Shown: positions 15,882 to 25,085, numbered from the stretch's first letter. The stretch is 47,710 bases of DNA from Wylensekiella montiformis (GCF_009697385.1 NZ_VUNL01000017.1:1-47710); one strand, 5' to 3'. Program-made: numbers and translations. The notes: generated from the sequence alone by a model not told the origin.

Positions 15882-17157
15882 TGGTTTTGACGATTTCCGG
15901 CTTGGCGCCGTCTTCGATACATTCCTTGGTGATGACGACTTTGCGCGGTTCGTCCGATTTGGGGATGTCGAACATGACGTCGAGCATGACGTCTTCGATG
16001 ATGCCCTTGAGCGAGCGGGCGCCGGTCTTTCGCTGGATGGCTTTGCGGGCGACGGCGCGCAGGGCGTCTTCCTGAAATTCGAGCTGGACGTTGTCCATGG
16101 CCAGCAGTTTTTCGTACTGCTTGACCGGCGCGTTTTTCGGCTCGGTCAGGATGCGCAGCAGGGCATCTTCGTCCAGAGTTTCGAGGGTGCAGATCACGGG
16201 CAGCCGGCCGATGATTTCCGGGATGATGCCGTACTGCATGAGGTCTTCCGGGCGTACCTGATGAATGAGTTCATCGAATTTTGGCTTTTCGTCTTTTCCC
16301 TGCACCTCGGCGCCAAAGCCGATCGAGGAGGATTTGGACAGGCGCTTGGCAATGACGTCCTCGATGCCGACGAAGGCGCCGCCGACGATGAACAGGATGT
16401 TTTTCGTGTCGACTTTGATCGTCGGGGCTTCGGGATGCTTGCGCTGTCCGCGGGAGGTGAATTCGACGACGCTGCCTTCAAGCATTTTCAGCAGCGCCTG
16501 CTGGACGCCTTCGTGTCCCGGATCGGCGGTGATGGAGTTGTTGGCGCCGGATTTGCGGGCGATTTTGTCGAATTCATCGAGGTAGATGATGCCGTGTTCG
16601 GCTTTCTCGACGTCTTTGTCGGCCGCGTAGTAGAGGTTGCGGACGGCGACTTCGACATCGGCGCCGACGAAGCCGGCTTCGGTCAGGCTGGATGCGTCGG
16701 TGACGGCGAAGGGGATGTCGAGAAGCCGGGACAGGTGGGAGAGCAGAGCGGTTTTGCCGCAGCCGGATGGGCCGAGCATGATGACGTTGGATTTTTCGAT
16801 TTCGGTTCCGTCGTTGTTTGTATAGCCGTATTTCATGCGCTTATAGTGGTTGTATACGGCGACCGAGAGGATTTTTTTGGCGCGGTCCTGATTGATGATG
16901 TATTCGTCGAGATATTTTTTGATGATATGCGGTTTGTTTTTTGCCAGAATATCATCGAGCTGTTCCGCGAATTCGTGTTTTTCTTCCTGATGGACGGCGC
17001 TTTCGTGTTCGTCGAGGAAGTGGTTGATTTCGCGGACGCAGTTTTTGCAGATCGCAAAGCCGGTGTTCGGGTCGTAAATCGGCAGATCGTATTGGTCGCG
17101 GACCGTGATGACACGCTTGCAGAAGCTGCATTGGTGCTGGATTGTCTGGTTAGCCAT
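15874..17157 (-). CDS. clpX: ATP-dependent Clp protease ATP-binding subunit ClpX (likely paralogue)
   Basis: A 427-residue AAA+ unfoldase. The N-terminal zinc-binding domain has C10-x2-C13 and C37-x2-C40. Walker A is GPSGCGKT (129-136) and Walker B IIYLDEFDK (190-198). The pore loop reads G-F-V-G (162-165) instead of the near-universal GYVG, the RKH loop is at 239-241, the ClpP-binding IGF loop at 279-281, and sensor II has GRLP (317-320). The IGF loop argues that it still docks ClpP. ATG 17157 was chosen because AGAAAGGA precedes it by eight bases; the upstream ATG 17178 would include that site. It stands alone rather than in a tig-clpP-clpX-lon cluster, so it may be a second ClpX. Confidence 0.88.
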   Translation of the reverse strand: MANQTIQHQCSFCKRVITVRDQYDLPIYDPNTGFAICKNCVREINHFLDEHESAVHQEEKHEFAEQLDDILAKNKPHIIKKYLDEYIINQDRAKKILSVAVYNHYKRMKYGYTNNDGTEIEKSNVIMLGPSGCGKTALLSHLSRLLDIPFAVTDASSLTEAGFVGADVEVAVRNLYYAADKDVEKAEHGIIYLDEFDKIARKSGANNSITADPGHEGVQQALLKMLEGSVVEFTSRGQRKHPEAPTIKVDTKNILFIVGGAFVGIEDVIAKRLSKSSSIGFGAEVQGKDEKPKFDELIHQVRPEDLMQYGIIPEIIGRLPVICTLETLDEDALLRILTEPKNAPVKQYEKLLAMDNVQLEFQEDALRAVARKAIQRKTGARSLKGIIEDVMLDVMFDIPKSDEPRKVVITKECIEDGAKPEIVKTSA

Positions 17158-17214
17158 AAAAAACGTCCTTTCTGACATAAAGGGTTTCCCGTTGATTCTG
17201 TTGCCTTCTATTAT

Positions 17215-17242
17215 CTTATATCGGGCGGCTTTTTTCAAGCAA
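17215..17242 (-). promoter_or_regulatory. Promoter of clpX with overlapping inverted repeat
   Basis: On the minus strand, -35 TTGCTT (plus 17237-17242) and -10 TATAAG (plus 17215-17220) with 16 bases between. The -35 region sits in the inverted repeat CAAGCAATGCTTG (plus 17236-17248), a possible operator shared with the divergent HAD gene. Confidence 0.5.
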
Positions 17243-17311
17243 TGCTTGCAATTTCCCGGCGATGTGAGAAAATAGAACCGTCGGAAAGATGTTGCGGATT
17301 GGAGGGGCATT

Positions 17312-18118
17312 ATGAGCGTAAAACTTTTTGTGACGGATCTGGACGGCACGCTTCTGCCGGGAGGGAAAACCGTATCGCCGGAGAATATCCGGGCTGTCCG
17401 CGAGGCTGTCCGGGCCGGCGTCACGGTGACGATCGCTACGGGCAGGATGTATCGGGCGGCGCTGCCGGTGGCCGAGGCGCTCGGCGTGGAGGTTCCGATC
17501 ATCACGTATAACGGCGCGCTGATCCGCTCGACGTCCGGCCGGGTTTATTATCGCAGCGATATTCAGCCCGGGACGGTCCGCCGCGTGGTGGAGTTCTGCC
17601 GGATGCGGGGCTGGCATGTTCAGACGTACAGCCGGGATGAGCTTTACTTTGCCGAATACGACGATTATGCCCGGGCCTATGAGCGCGATCAGCAGATTCG
17701 GGGGCATGTCGTCGGTTGGGACGGCCTCATGGAGCATACGGAGGAGGTCAGCAAGCTGCTGTCCATCACGGACGGCGCGGAGCAGACGGAGGCCCGCCTG
17801 CATGAGCTGCGGGAGGCGTTCGGCCGGGAGGTGTCGCCGGTCCGGTCCAAGGCGAATTATGCGGAGATCATCAATCCGGGTGTCAGCAAGGCGGACGGGA
17901 TCCGCCGTCTGGCGGAAACGCTGGGCATTGCGGCCGCCGATACCATGGCGATCGGCGATGCGGAGAATGATCTGCCGATGCTGAAGGCGGCCGGCCGCTC
18001 CGTGGCGATGGGCAATGCGGTGCCAGAGGTGCGGGAAGCCTGCGATTATGTGACGTCAGAGTGTGAGCAGAACGGCTTTGCCGTCGCTGTTTACCGCTAT
18101 GTTCTGGGGCGGGAGTGA
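17312..18118 (+). CDS. Cof-type HAD-IIB hydrolase
   Basis: A 268-residue cytoplasmic sugar-phosphatase-like HAD protein. D8-L-D10-G-T-L (VTDLDGTLL) is motif I, ATGRMYR near 47-53 motif II, the lysine of NPGVSKADG (about 194) motif III, and GDAENDLPML motif IV. The C2B cap domain lies between motifs II and III. Cof-type enzymes act broadly on phosphosugars, flavin or pyridoxal phosphates. It lies just upstream of rapZ-yvcK-whiA, 48 bases away, and could be cotranscribed with them. Confidence 0.88.
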   Translation: MSVKLFVTDLDGTLLPGGKTVSPENIRAVREAVRAGVTVTIATGRMYRAALPVAEALGVEVPIITYNGALIRSTSGRVYYRSDIQPGTVRRVVEFCRMRGWHVQTYSRDELYFAEYDDYARAYERDQQIRGHVVGWDGLMEHTEEVSKLLSITDGAEQTEARLHELREAFGREVSPVRSKANYAEIINPGVSKADGIRRLAETLGIAAADTMAIGDAENDLPMLKAAGRSVAMGNAVPEVREACDYVTSECEQNGFAVAVYRYVLGRE

Positions 18119-18166
18119 GTCCCGCCGCCGGGCGACGTATGGACTATCGATATAGAAGGTGAGAAT

Positions 18167-19102
18167 ATGCTGGAAAAGATACAGGACGGTCAGAAAACAG
18201 GGCAGAAGGAAGATAAGTTCCGTCTGGTTATTGTAACGGGAATGTCGGGCGGCGGCAAAACACAGGCCTGCCGGTATATGGAGGATCTGGGGTATTTTGT
18301 CGTGGACAATCTGCCGCCGGTCTTTATCCCGAAGTTTGTGGAGCTTTGCAAGCACGCGGGCGGCCATGTCGGCAAGGTCGTGCTGGTGGTCGATACGCGG
18401 AGCCGGGAGTTTTTCGATACGTTTGTTCATATTCTCGAGGATATGAACCGCGATGATGTACCGTATGAGATGCTGTTCATGGATGCGTCCGATCCGGTGA
18501 TTATCCGCCGCTACAAGGAAACGCGGCGGCGCCATCCGATGGCGCCGTCCTCGCGCATTTCTGAGGGCATCGCCCGGGAGCGTGAGCGCCTCGCGCCCGT
18601 GCGGGCAAAGGCTACTTATATTATCGATACGTCAGAGCTGCGCAAGGCGGATCTGCGGGATAAGATTCACCGCATTTTCGGCACCGGCGAGGGCGAGCAG
18701 ATGAATATCAACGTATTGTCGTTCGGCTTTAAGTTCGGCATGCCGCTCGACGCGGATATGGTGCTGGATGTGCGGTTCCTGCCGAATCCTTTTTATATCG
18801 AATCGATGCGGCATAAGAGCGGCGCGGTGCCGGAGGTGGCGGATTATATCGCGCAGTGGCCGGTCACGCAGGAGTTTCTGCGCCATCTTGACGGGATGAT
18901 TGATTTTCTGGTCCCGCAGTATATCAAGGAGGGGAAGAGCCAGCTGGTCATCGCCGTCGGTTGTACGGGAGGCATGCACCGCAGTGTGTTTATCGCGAAG
19001 CATATTTTTGACCGGCTCGGCGCCAAGGGGTATCCGGCCAAATTGGAGCATCGCGACCTCATGAAGAATGATGTCCGCGAACATGTGCGTGAGGAGTGCT
19101 GA
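18167..19102 (+). CDS. rapZ: RapZ-type nucleotide-binding protein (YvcJ)
   Basis: A 311-residue P-loop protein (Walker A G25-MSGGGK-T32) of the RapZ/YvcJ family. In Proteobacteria RapZ adapts a small RNA to RNase E and senses glucosamine-6-phosphate; in Firmicutes YvcJ binds and hydrolyses nucleotides and affects competence, with its exact role less clear. The conserved C-terminal domain with VAVGCTGGMHRSV (VIAVGCTGG here, about 260-275) is complete. AAGGTGAG precedes ATG 18167. The order rapZ-yvcK-whiA is characteristic of Firmicutes and Actinobacteria. Confidence 0.93.
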   Translation: MLEKIQDGQKTGQKEDKFRLVIVTGMSGGGKTQACRYMEDLGYFVVDNLPPVFIPKFVELCKHAGGHVGKVVLVVDTRSREFFDTFVHILEDMNRDDVPYEMLFMDASDPVIIRRYKETRRRHPMAPSSRISEGIARERERLAPVRAKATYIIDTSELRKADLRDKIHRIFGTGEGEQMNINVLSFGFKFGMPLDADMVLDVRFLPNPFYIESMRHKSGAVPEVADYIAQWPVTQEFLRHLDGMIDFLVPQYIKEGKSQLVIAVGCTGGMHRSVFIAKHIFDRLGAKGYPAKLEHRDLMKNDVREHVREEC

Positions 19103-19108
19103 TTATCC

Positions 19109-20425
19109 ATGCATTTATTGAAGTGGCTTTATCCCGGCATGAAGTTCAAGCGATGGCTGTTGCTGTTTTCGGCAGGCGTCATGCTGGTAAGTCTGGGACT
19201 GGCCTTGGTCTTTAACTATAAATATCTGGATTATATCGAGGAAGCCATTTTCCGGGCTGTTTATCTCTGGAAAGGCAGTTATAATTATACGTTTTCTACG
19301 CTGATCGGCATTGCCGTCGTGGCGTTGGGCGTCGTGCTGATGCTGGTCGCGACGCGGTTCGTCATCCGTTCGGTGATCACGGTCCTGCTGCCGGACAATT
19401 CGGAGCGGCTGGTCGATATTATTTATGAAAAGCGCCGGCTGGGAAAGGGGCCGACTGTGGCGGTGGTCGGCGGCGGCCATGGGCTTTCCGTTCTGCTGCG
19501 CGGTATCAAGTCGGCGACCAGCAATGTTTCCGCGGTGGTGACGGTGGCGGATGATGGCGGCTCGTCGGGACGTCTGCGCGAGGAGCTGGGCATCATCCCG
19601 CCGGGTGATCTCCGCAACTGTCTGGTCGCGCTGGCGGATACGGAACCGCTGATGGAGAAGCTGTTTCAGTACCGCTTCAAGGGGACGAGCGAGCTGGCCG
19701 GACACAGCTTCGGCAATTTGTTCATCGCGGCCATGACGGAAGTCACCGGCGATGTGGAAACGGCGCTCAAGGAGTCGTCCAAGGTACTGGCTGTCAAGGG
19801 GCAGGTACTGCCCGCCTCCAAGGATCATGTGCGTCTGGACGCGGTCATGGAGGACGGCACGGTGGTCGAGGGCGAGTCGCATATCCCGGAGGTGCACAAG
19901 CGGATTCGCCGGGTGCGCCTTTTCCCCGAGCATGCGCAGCCGGTTCAGTCGGCGCTGGACGCCCTGACTACGGCGGACGCCATCATTCTCGGCCCGGGAA
20001 GCCTGTATACCAGCATCATGCCGAATCTTTTGGTGGACGGCGTGGCGGAGGCGCTGCGCAAGAGCAGAGCGGTCAAGATTTATATCTGCAATGTCATGAC
20101 GCAGCCCGGCGAGACGGACGGCTATACGGCATCCATGCACGCCAAAGCGATCATCGACCACGGCGGCAAGGGCGTGATCGACTATATGCTGGTCAATGCG
20201 GCGCCGATCTCCCGGGAGATGCAGGCGTATTATGCCGAGCGCGGAGCTTATCCGGTGGAAGTCGACGAGGAGGCAATCAATGCGCTGGGAATCGGCTTTG
20301 TGAAGGCGGATATCATCAGCGAGACGGATTTGATCCGTCATGACCCGGACAAGCTGTGCCGGAGCGTGATGCAGATGGTTTACCGCTTTCAGCCCGGTGG
20401 CATGGACGGCAAAGACCGGCTGTGA
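19109..20425 (+). CDS. yvcK: YvcK-type gluconeogenesis factor with N-terminal membrane anchor
   Basis: A 438-residue YvcK/CofD-like protein that binds UDP-sugars and controls carbon flux toward cell-wall precursors. The CofD-like domain starts VAVVGGGHGLSVLLRG (117-131) and includes TVADDGGSSGRLR and PPGDLRNCLVALA. Unlike the soluble B. subtilis protein it has two predicted membrane helices (about 13-36 and 60-86), a form common in Clostridia and Negativicutes, which would hold the enzyme at the inner membrane. It lies six bases after rapZ. Confidence 0.93.
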   Translation: MHLLKWLYPGMKFKRWLLLFSAGVMLVSLGLALVFNYKYLDYIEEAIFRAVYLWKGSYNYTFSTLIGIAVVALGVVLMLVATRFVIRSVITVLLPDNSERLVDIIYEKRRLGKGPTVAVVGGGHGLSVLLRGIKSATSNVSAVVTVADDGGSSGRLREELGIIPPGDLRNCLVALADTEPLMEKLFQYRFKGTSELAGHSFGNLFIAAMTEVTGDVETALKESSKVLAVKGQVLPASKDHVRLDAVMEDGTVVEGESHIPEVHKRIRRVRLFPEHAQPVQSALDALTTADAIILGPGSLYTSIMPNLLVDGVAEALRKSRAVKIYICNVMTQPGETDGYTASMHAKAIIDHGGKGVIDYMLVNAAPISREMQAYYAERGAYPVEVDEEAINALGIGFVKADIISETDLIRHDPDKLCRSVMQMVYRFQPGGMDGKDRL

Positions 20426-20446
20426 CGGTGGAAGGAGGTTGCGTCC

Positions 20447-21391
20447 ATGCCGTCTTTTGCGACAGAAGTAAAAAATGAACTGGCAAGGCTGAATGAGGAG
20501 TCTGCCTGCTGTCGTCTGGCGGAGCTGGCGGCCCTTCTGCGTATGAGCGCGGCCATCACGATTGGCCTACATCATACCTTTGGTCTGAATCTCACGACGA
20601 AGAACGCGGCCGTGGCCCGCAAGGCGCTGCTGCTGCTGAAAAAGGAGGGCGGCGGCATCCGCACGGAGATCACGGTGCGCCGCTCCCGTCAGCTGAACAA
20701 GAATAACGACTATACGGTCCGCGTCATGCCTTCGCCGGCGGTGAATGATCTGATGAAGAAGCTGGGGTTCCTGCAGGGGGACCGTCTGAATATGGAAAAC
20801 GATATGGGCCTGTTGAAGAAGAACTGCTGCCGCGTGGCGTATTTGCGCGGCGCGTTTCAGGGCGGCGGCAGTGTGAACCGGCCGGAGGCGAGCTATCATC
20901 TGGAACTGGTGACGGGGAGCTACGAGCTGGGCAAGCTTTTGCATACCCTGCTGAAGCGCATGAATTTTCCCGCCGGGTTTACGGACCGCAAGGACGTTTA
21001 TCTCGTTTATCTGAAAGAATGTGACGCGATCATTGACTTTCTGTCCATGATCCGGGCCGCGAAGGCGGCAGAAGCCTTTGAAGTCGCCCGCAATCTTAAG
21101 GAGGTGCGCGGGCAGGTCAACCGTCTGGTCAACTGCGAGACGGCCAATCTGCAGAAAACCGTCGATGCGGCCGGCCGTCAGCTGGCGGCGATCCGGGTGC
21201 TGGCCCGGACGGGCTGCCTGTCCCGCCTGCCGCAGAAGCTGCAGGCAGCGGCCCGGGTCCGGCAGGAAAATCCGGATGCGAATCTGACGGAGCTGGCCGG
21301 GATGCTGGGGATCAGCAAGCCCGGCATGAGCTACCGCATGCGCAGGCTGCAGGAAGAAGCGGCCGCGCTGCCGCAGATGGAACAACGATAA
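20447..21391 (+). CDS. whiA: DNA-binding protein WhiA
   Basis: WhiA (314 residues) combines a degenerate LAGLIDADG-type N-terminal domain with a C-terminal helix-turn-helix. The fold is recognisable from SFATEVKNELARL, AYLRGAFQGGGSVNRPEASYHLE and the tail LTELAGMLGISKPGMSYRMRRL. It is a sporulation regulator in Streptomyces, and in non-sporulating Firmicutes it influences division and nucleoid organisation. GGAAGGAGG precedes ATG 20447. It is the third gene of the rapZ-yvcK-whiA unit. Confidence 0.95.
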   Translation: MPSFATEVKNELARLNEESACCRLAELAALLRMSAAITIGLHHTFGLNLTTKNAAVARKALLLLKKEGGGIRTEITVRRSRQLNKNNDYTVRVMPSPAVNDLMKKLGFLQGDRLNMENDMGLLKKNCCRVAYLRGAFQGGGSVNRPEASYHLELVTGSYELGKLLHTLLKRMNFPAGFTDRKDVYLVYLKECDAIIDFLSMIRAAKAAEAFEVARNLKEVRGQVNRLVNCETANLQKTVDAAGRQLAAIRVLARTGCLSRLPQKLQAAARVRQENPDANLTELAGMLGISKPGMSYRMRRLQEEAAALPQMEQR

Positions 21392-21392
21392 T

Positions 21393-22199
21393 ATGAGGAA
21401 GAAGGATTCATTTTTGAAGAAAATCAGACGAATTGCGCTGGCAGCAGGATTTCTGCTGCTGGCTTTTCTTTGCGGGCTGGCGTTCCTTCCGGCGCCGGAG
21501 GGGATTCCTGTTCTGGAGTATCACATGGTTGCCGATACTTCGCCGGAGGATGGCTGGGCCTATAATGTGCCGCCCGAAGACTTCCGCGATCAGCTGGATT
21601 ATCTGAGGGAGGAAGGGTATACGGCCATCAGCATGCTCGACTATATGAAGGCGAAAAAGGGCAAGGCCGAGCTGCCGCCGCGGCCGGTGATTCTGACGTT
21701 TGATGACGGCTATGAGAGCAACTACACGACGCTCCTGCCGATTCTGGAATCGTACGGCATGAAGGCGACGGTCTATATGGTTACCAACGATATCGGCCTG
21801 CCGGGGTATCTGACCTGGGATGAGCTGCGCGATATGCAGGAGCGCGGCATCGAGATCGGCAGCCATACGGCGAACCATCAGCCGCTGACGGAGATGGACC
21901 GCAGCAGGCAGGAGGAAGAGATGCGGCTGTCCAAGCTCCTGCTGGAATGGAACGGGATTCATACGGTGTTCAGCTTTTCTTATCCCAATGGCGCATACGA
22001 CAGCGGCATGCCGGAGCTTTTGGCGCAGAACGGCTATCTGACCGCCGTGACCGGGGATGCCGGACTCAATACGTTTCAGACGGATCCGTATCTGCTGCAG
22101 CGCATCAATATCCCGCATCCGCGGTTTGGGCGGATGGAGTTCCGGCTGCGTCTTTTCAAGGCAGCCGTCATGACCCGGTTGGGGATTCGTCAGCATTAA
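21393..22199 (+). CDS. Membrane-anchored polysaccharide deacetylase (NodB family)
   Basis: A 268-residue NodB-fold carbohydrate esterase anchored by one N-terminal helix (about 12-32). Metal and catalytic residues are visible: TFDDG at 102-106 with D104 and D105, and the His pair in S-H158-TAN-H162. YPNGAYD resembles motif 3. Likely substrates are N-acetylated glycans of peptidoglycan or the envelope. It starts one base after the whiA stop (TAATATG). A TTG at 21415 has a better-spaced GGAAGAAGGA and would give a product seven residues shorter, so the start is uncertain. The downstream secreted protein may act with it. Confidence 0.88.
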   Translation: MRKKDSFLKKIRRIALAAGFLLLAFLCGLAFLPAPEGIPVLEYHMVADTSPEDGWAYNVPPEDFRDQLDYLREEGYTAISMLDYMKAKKGKAELPPRPVILTFDDGYESNYTTLLPILESYGMKATVYMVTNDIGLPGYLTWDELRDMQERGIEIGSHTANHQPLTEMDRSRQEEEMRLSKLLLEWNGIHTVFSFSYPNGAYDSGMPELLAQNGYLTAVTGDAGLNTFQTDPYLLQRINIPHPRFGRMEFRLRLFKAAVMTRLGIRQH

Positions 22200-22221
22200 G
22201 CAGGAAGCGGAGTGGAGTCAA

Positions 22222-23502
22222 ATGAACAAAGCGAAATATAAACCATGGTTTTTCGGGCTGGCAGCCGGCGTGCTGTCGGCCTGTCTGATGAACACGGCGG
22301 CGGCGTCCCGCCATGAGGCCGCGGAGCAGGGAAAGACCGTGGTTCATACGGCGCCTGTGCCGCAGGATAAAGCCCGGACGACGACCTTTAAGGAGCGCAT
22401 TCAGGCGATTCTCATGGAGGGGCGCAGGAAAACGCGCCCGAGCGGCGAGGTGTGGCGGGAAACGTCGCGGGTTATGCACCAGCTGCCCATGACCTCGCGC
22501 GATGAGGGCGGTACGCTGCTGTTTTCGGACAGTCCGGAGTATGTCACGGAGGACGGTGTGCTGTACCGGGACACGGTGCAGGGCGATGCGCGCGTGTTTT
22601 ACTATCATCTGAATCAGACCGATGTGCCGAAAAAGGTCGCTGTGGTGCTGGATAATGCCTATGACGGGCTGACGACGGTGCGCATCACCAAGGGCGGCTG
22701 CGGAGCGCCGGACGAAGATTATTTGAAAGTAGGCAGGACGGTTCAGATGCAGTATTTCGCGCGGGATATGTCGGAGGTTATCGTCCTGCCGCGGGGGATG
22801 GGGCGGCTGCTGCGGCCGCAGATGAATGAGATCCTTCTGCAGCCGGGGCAGCTGGTGGCCGGCATGTACGATTTTCATGCCGATCATCCGGTGACCGTTT
22901 CGGTTTTGATGCTGCCGGCTGACGGGGATCCGGTCACGGCCTCGCGGAGTCTGCCGGTTTTGCCGAAGGATGCGATGCGCCTGCGGGGGACGTTTGCCGG
23001 AATGAACCGGGTGGTGACGGCGGCGAAGACGTACTGCACCGATGAGGACGGTATCATGTATTTCCCGCTGGCGGACAATCTCACGGACAAATACCGCGAG
23101 GGGATCGACGCGACAGACGGCAGCCGGGTCGTCAACGAGGGAAATTACGGGATTGTGTATACGATCCGGGTGCCGATGTCCGGTTCACTGGCCGCGCAGT
23201 ATTATCTGAGTCCTTTGGGCGGAGTCTATGCGGGCGCGATGCAGGTACGGGACGGCGCTGTCGGGCCGAATCTTTTGCCTACGCCGCAGAGCCGCCCGTA
23301 TTTCGGCGACCGCACGCCGCCGGAGCCGGCCAATGTGGAGTGGGCCAGAGAGCACGGCACGGCCATCCTGGCGAGAAACACCGAGCTGACCGATCTGGGG
23401 CTGTATCATACGAGCCAGAAGCCATGCTTTCTGTTTTCTCCGCCCGGAGCGTCCAATCTGCCGGTGAACTTCATCCTCATGCCGGCAAGGGATTCGAAAT
23501 AA
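22222..23502 (+). CDS. Secreted or lipidated protein of unknown function
   Basis: No family is recognised. The 426-residue product has a signal sequence with GVLSACLMN around residues 17-23; Leu-Ser-Ala-Cys fits a lipobox at Cys21, so it may be a lipoprotein. After a basic linker the body is beta-rich with repeated short hydrophobic strands and no clear catalytic motif. Several segments (YDGLTTVRITKGGCGAPDEDYLKVGR, split by a turn) look like a jelly-roll or copper-oxidase-like sandwich, which is only an impression. It follows the deacetylase by 22 bases and probably belongs to the same transcript as rapZ-yvcK-whiA. Confidence 0.72.
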   Translation: MNKAKYKPWFFGLAAGVLSACLMNTAAASRHEAAEQGKTVVHTAPVPQDKARTTTFKERIQAILMEGRRKTRPSGEVWRETSRVMHQLPMTSRDEGGTLLFSDSPEYVTEDGVLYRDTVQGDARVFYYHLNQTDVPKKVAVVLDNAYDGLTTVRITKGGCGAPDEDYLKVGRTVQMQYFARDMSEVIVLPRGMGRLLRPQMNEILLQPGQLVAGMYDFHADHPVTVSVLMLPADGDPVTASRSLPVLPKDAMRLRGTFAGMNRVVTAAKTYCTDEDGIMYFPLADNLTDKYREGIDATDGSRVVNEGNYGIVYTIRVPMSGSLAAQYYLSPLGGVYAGAMQVRDGAVGPNLLPTPQSRPYFGDRTPPEPANVEWAREHGTAILARNTELTDLGLYHTSQKPCFLFSPPGASNLPVNFILMPARDSK

Positions 23503-23595
23503 AGGGAAAAAATCCGAAATCGCAGGAAGAAAAAGAAGAAACCGTTGCTTAAGCAAACTTTAATTTGATTTTGATAATTATTTTCAAGAAATTGC

Positions 23596-23624
23596 TTGCA
23601 AAGGATGTTTTTTTATGATAATAT
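23596..23624 (+). promoter_or_regulatory. Promoter of ompM-like gene
   Basis: TTGCAA (23596-23601) and TAATAT (23619-23624) with a 17-base spacer. A leader of about 115 bases follows, containing a CTTCGGCCGGAAG palindrome (about 23686-23698), and the strong ribosome-binding site GGAGGAG. Confidence 0.7.
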
Positions 23625-23743
23625 TAGCTGTGCCTTGAGAAACGGTTAGAAGCGAGACTGAGGAAACATGGACACTCATGAGGAGCTTCGGCCGGAAGAT
23701 TAAGGAACCGATTTACTTCTATTTTTTAAAGGAGGAGTTCTTC

Positions 23744-25006
23744 ATGAAAAAGACTCTCGTATCCGCACTGACGACGGCGCTCGTTGTCGGCGCAGCCAGC
23801 ACGACGTTTGCTGCCGCCAATCCGTTCTCTGATGTACCGGCTGACCACTGGGCTTATGATGCAGTAAGCCAGCTGGCCGCTGACGGCGTCATCGAAGGCT
23901 ATGGCGACACGACCTTCAAGGGCGACAAGAACATCACGCGTTATGAGATGGCTCAGATGATCGCCAAGGCGATGGCCAAGAACACGGCGACGGGCAACGA
24001 CAAGGCTCTGCTCGACAAGCTGGCCGCTGAGTTCTCCGATGAACTTAACAACCTCGGCGTTCGCGTGGCGAACCTCGAGCGCAATGCCGACATGGTAAAA
24101 TGGAACGGCAAAGCGGAGTATACGGCTACGCGTTTCCGTGTGACGGAAGGTGAGAAGAGCGATGTCCGCGACTACAACCTCAAGCTGCGCCTTGAGCCGA
24201 GCGCGGAAGTCAACGGCAACTGGCATGTCAATGCCCGTCTCGATGCTGACACGAAGCTCAACACGGATGCTGGCGATGACGACGGCAGCGATAAGGTTAC
24301 GCTGAAGCGCGTCTGGGCGCAGGGCGACTACACGAACTTCCAGACGAAGCTCGGCAAGTTCGCTCCGATCGACGACGACAGCATCTTCGATACCGAGTTC
24401 TCCGGTGCGGAGGTTTCCTTCGGCAAGGCAGCCAAGCTGACGCTGGGCGCAGGCCGCATCCATGCCGCACAGGAGGTCAATACGCCGGTTGATACGGCAA
24501 ACTACCAGTATGCAGGCCTCGGCTATGCGGCTGGCAAGCTGTCCGTCGGTGCTGACTATCATCACCTGAACAGCGAGGATATCAAGACGGCTTATGGCAA
24601 CGCCGACACGAACTATAAGAAGGCCGCTACGGATGAGGCCAATATCTGGCTGCTCAAAGGCGCTTATACGTTTGACAAGAACTTCGGCGTGAACGGCTTC
24701 TATGCGGAAAACCATGATGCGGATTCCTATGAGAAGGCCGGCAGCGCTGAGCTGACCTACAAGGGCGGCGAGACGGAGAACAAGGGCACCTGGGGTACCT
24801 GGGTCGCTTACCGTCACCTCGGCCAGAACGTCGACTTCTACAACACGTTTGATGCGGTAGATGCCGGCCAGAAGGCATGGGAGGTCGGCGCGAACTACGT
24901 TCCGTTCAAGAACGTTCTCGCTACGGTTCGCTATGCACAGGGCAAGGAACTGCAGTCCAACAATCAGGTTAAGAACATCTTCGGCCGCGTCGAGCTGTTC
25001 TTCTGA
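23744..25006 (+). CDS. ompM: SLH-domain outer-membrane porin (OmpM-like)
   Basis: A 420-residue protein with a signal peptide (about 1-24), one SLH domain (about 26-76: NPFSDVPADHWAYDAV...ITRYEMAQMI), a short coiled coil (about 85-115) and a C-terminal beta-barrel ending in FGRVELFF with terminal Phe. This is the layout of Negativicutes OmpM, a trimeric porin whose SLH domain binds polyamine-modified peptidoglycan and tethers the outer membrane to the cell wall. Its presence is the best evidence that the host is a diderm Firmicute. It is highly expressed by its look (strong promoter, GGAGGAG, biased codons) and is monocistronic. Confidence 0.9.
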   Translation: MKKTLVSALTTALVVGAASTTFAAANPFSDVPADHWAYDAVSQLAADGVIEGYGDTTFKGDKNITRYEMAQMIAKAMAKNTATGNDKALLDKLAAEFSDELNNLGVRVANLERNADMVKWNGKAEYTATRFRVTEGEKSDVRDYNLKLRLEPSAEVNGNWHVNARLDADTKLNTDAGDDDGSDKVTLKRVWAQGDYTNFQTKLGKFAPIDDDSIFDTEFSGAEVSFGKAAKLTLGAGRIHAAQEVNTPVDTANYQYAGLGYAAGKLSVGADYHHLNSEDIKTAYGNADTNYKKAATDEANIWLLKGAYTFDKNFGVNGFYAENHDADSYEKAGSAELTYKGGETENKGTWGTWVAYRHLGQNVDFYNTFDAVDAGQKAWEVGANYVPFKNVLATVRYAQGKELQSNNQVKNIFGRVELFF

Positions 25007-25024
25007 TTCGAATCCGATTACACA

Positions 25025-25064
25025 AAAAAGAGAGGTCTGTACCGGGTACAGACCTCTTTTTTGC
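25025..25064. terminator. Bidirectional terminator after ompM
   Basis: AGAGGTCTGTA pairs with TACAGACCTCT around a short CCGGG loop (about 25030-25058), flanked by six A and six T. It serves ompM and the convergent Gx transporter gene. Confidence 0.85.
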
Positions 25065-25085
25065 GTTCGGAAAAAAGAAACGCGG

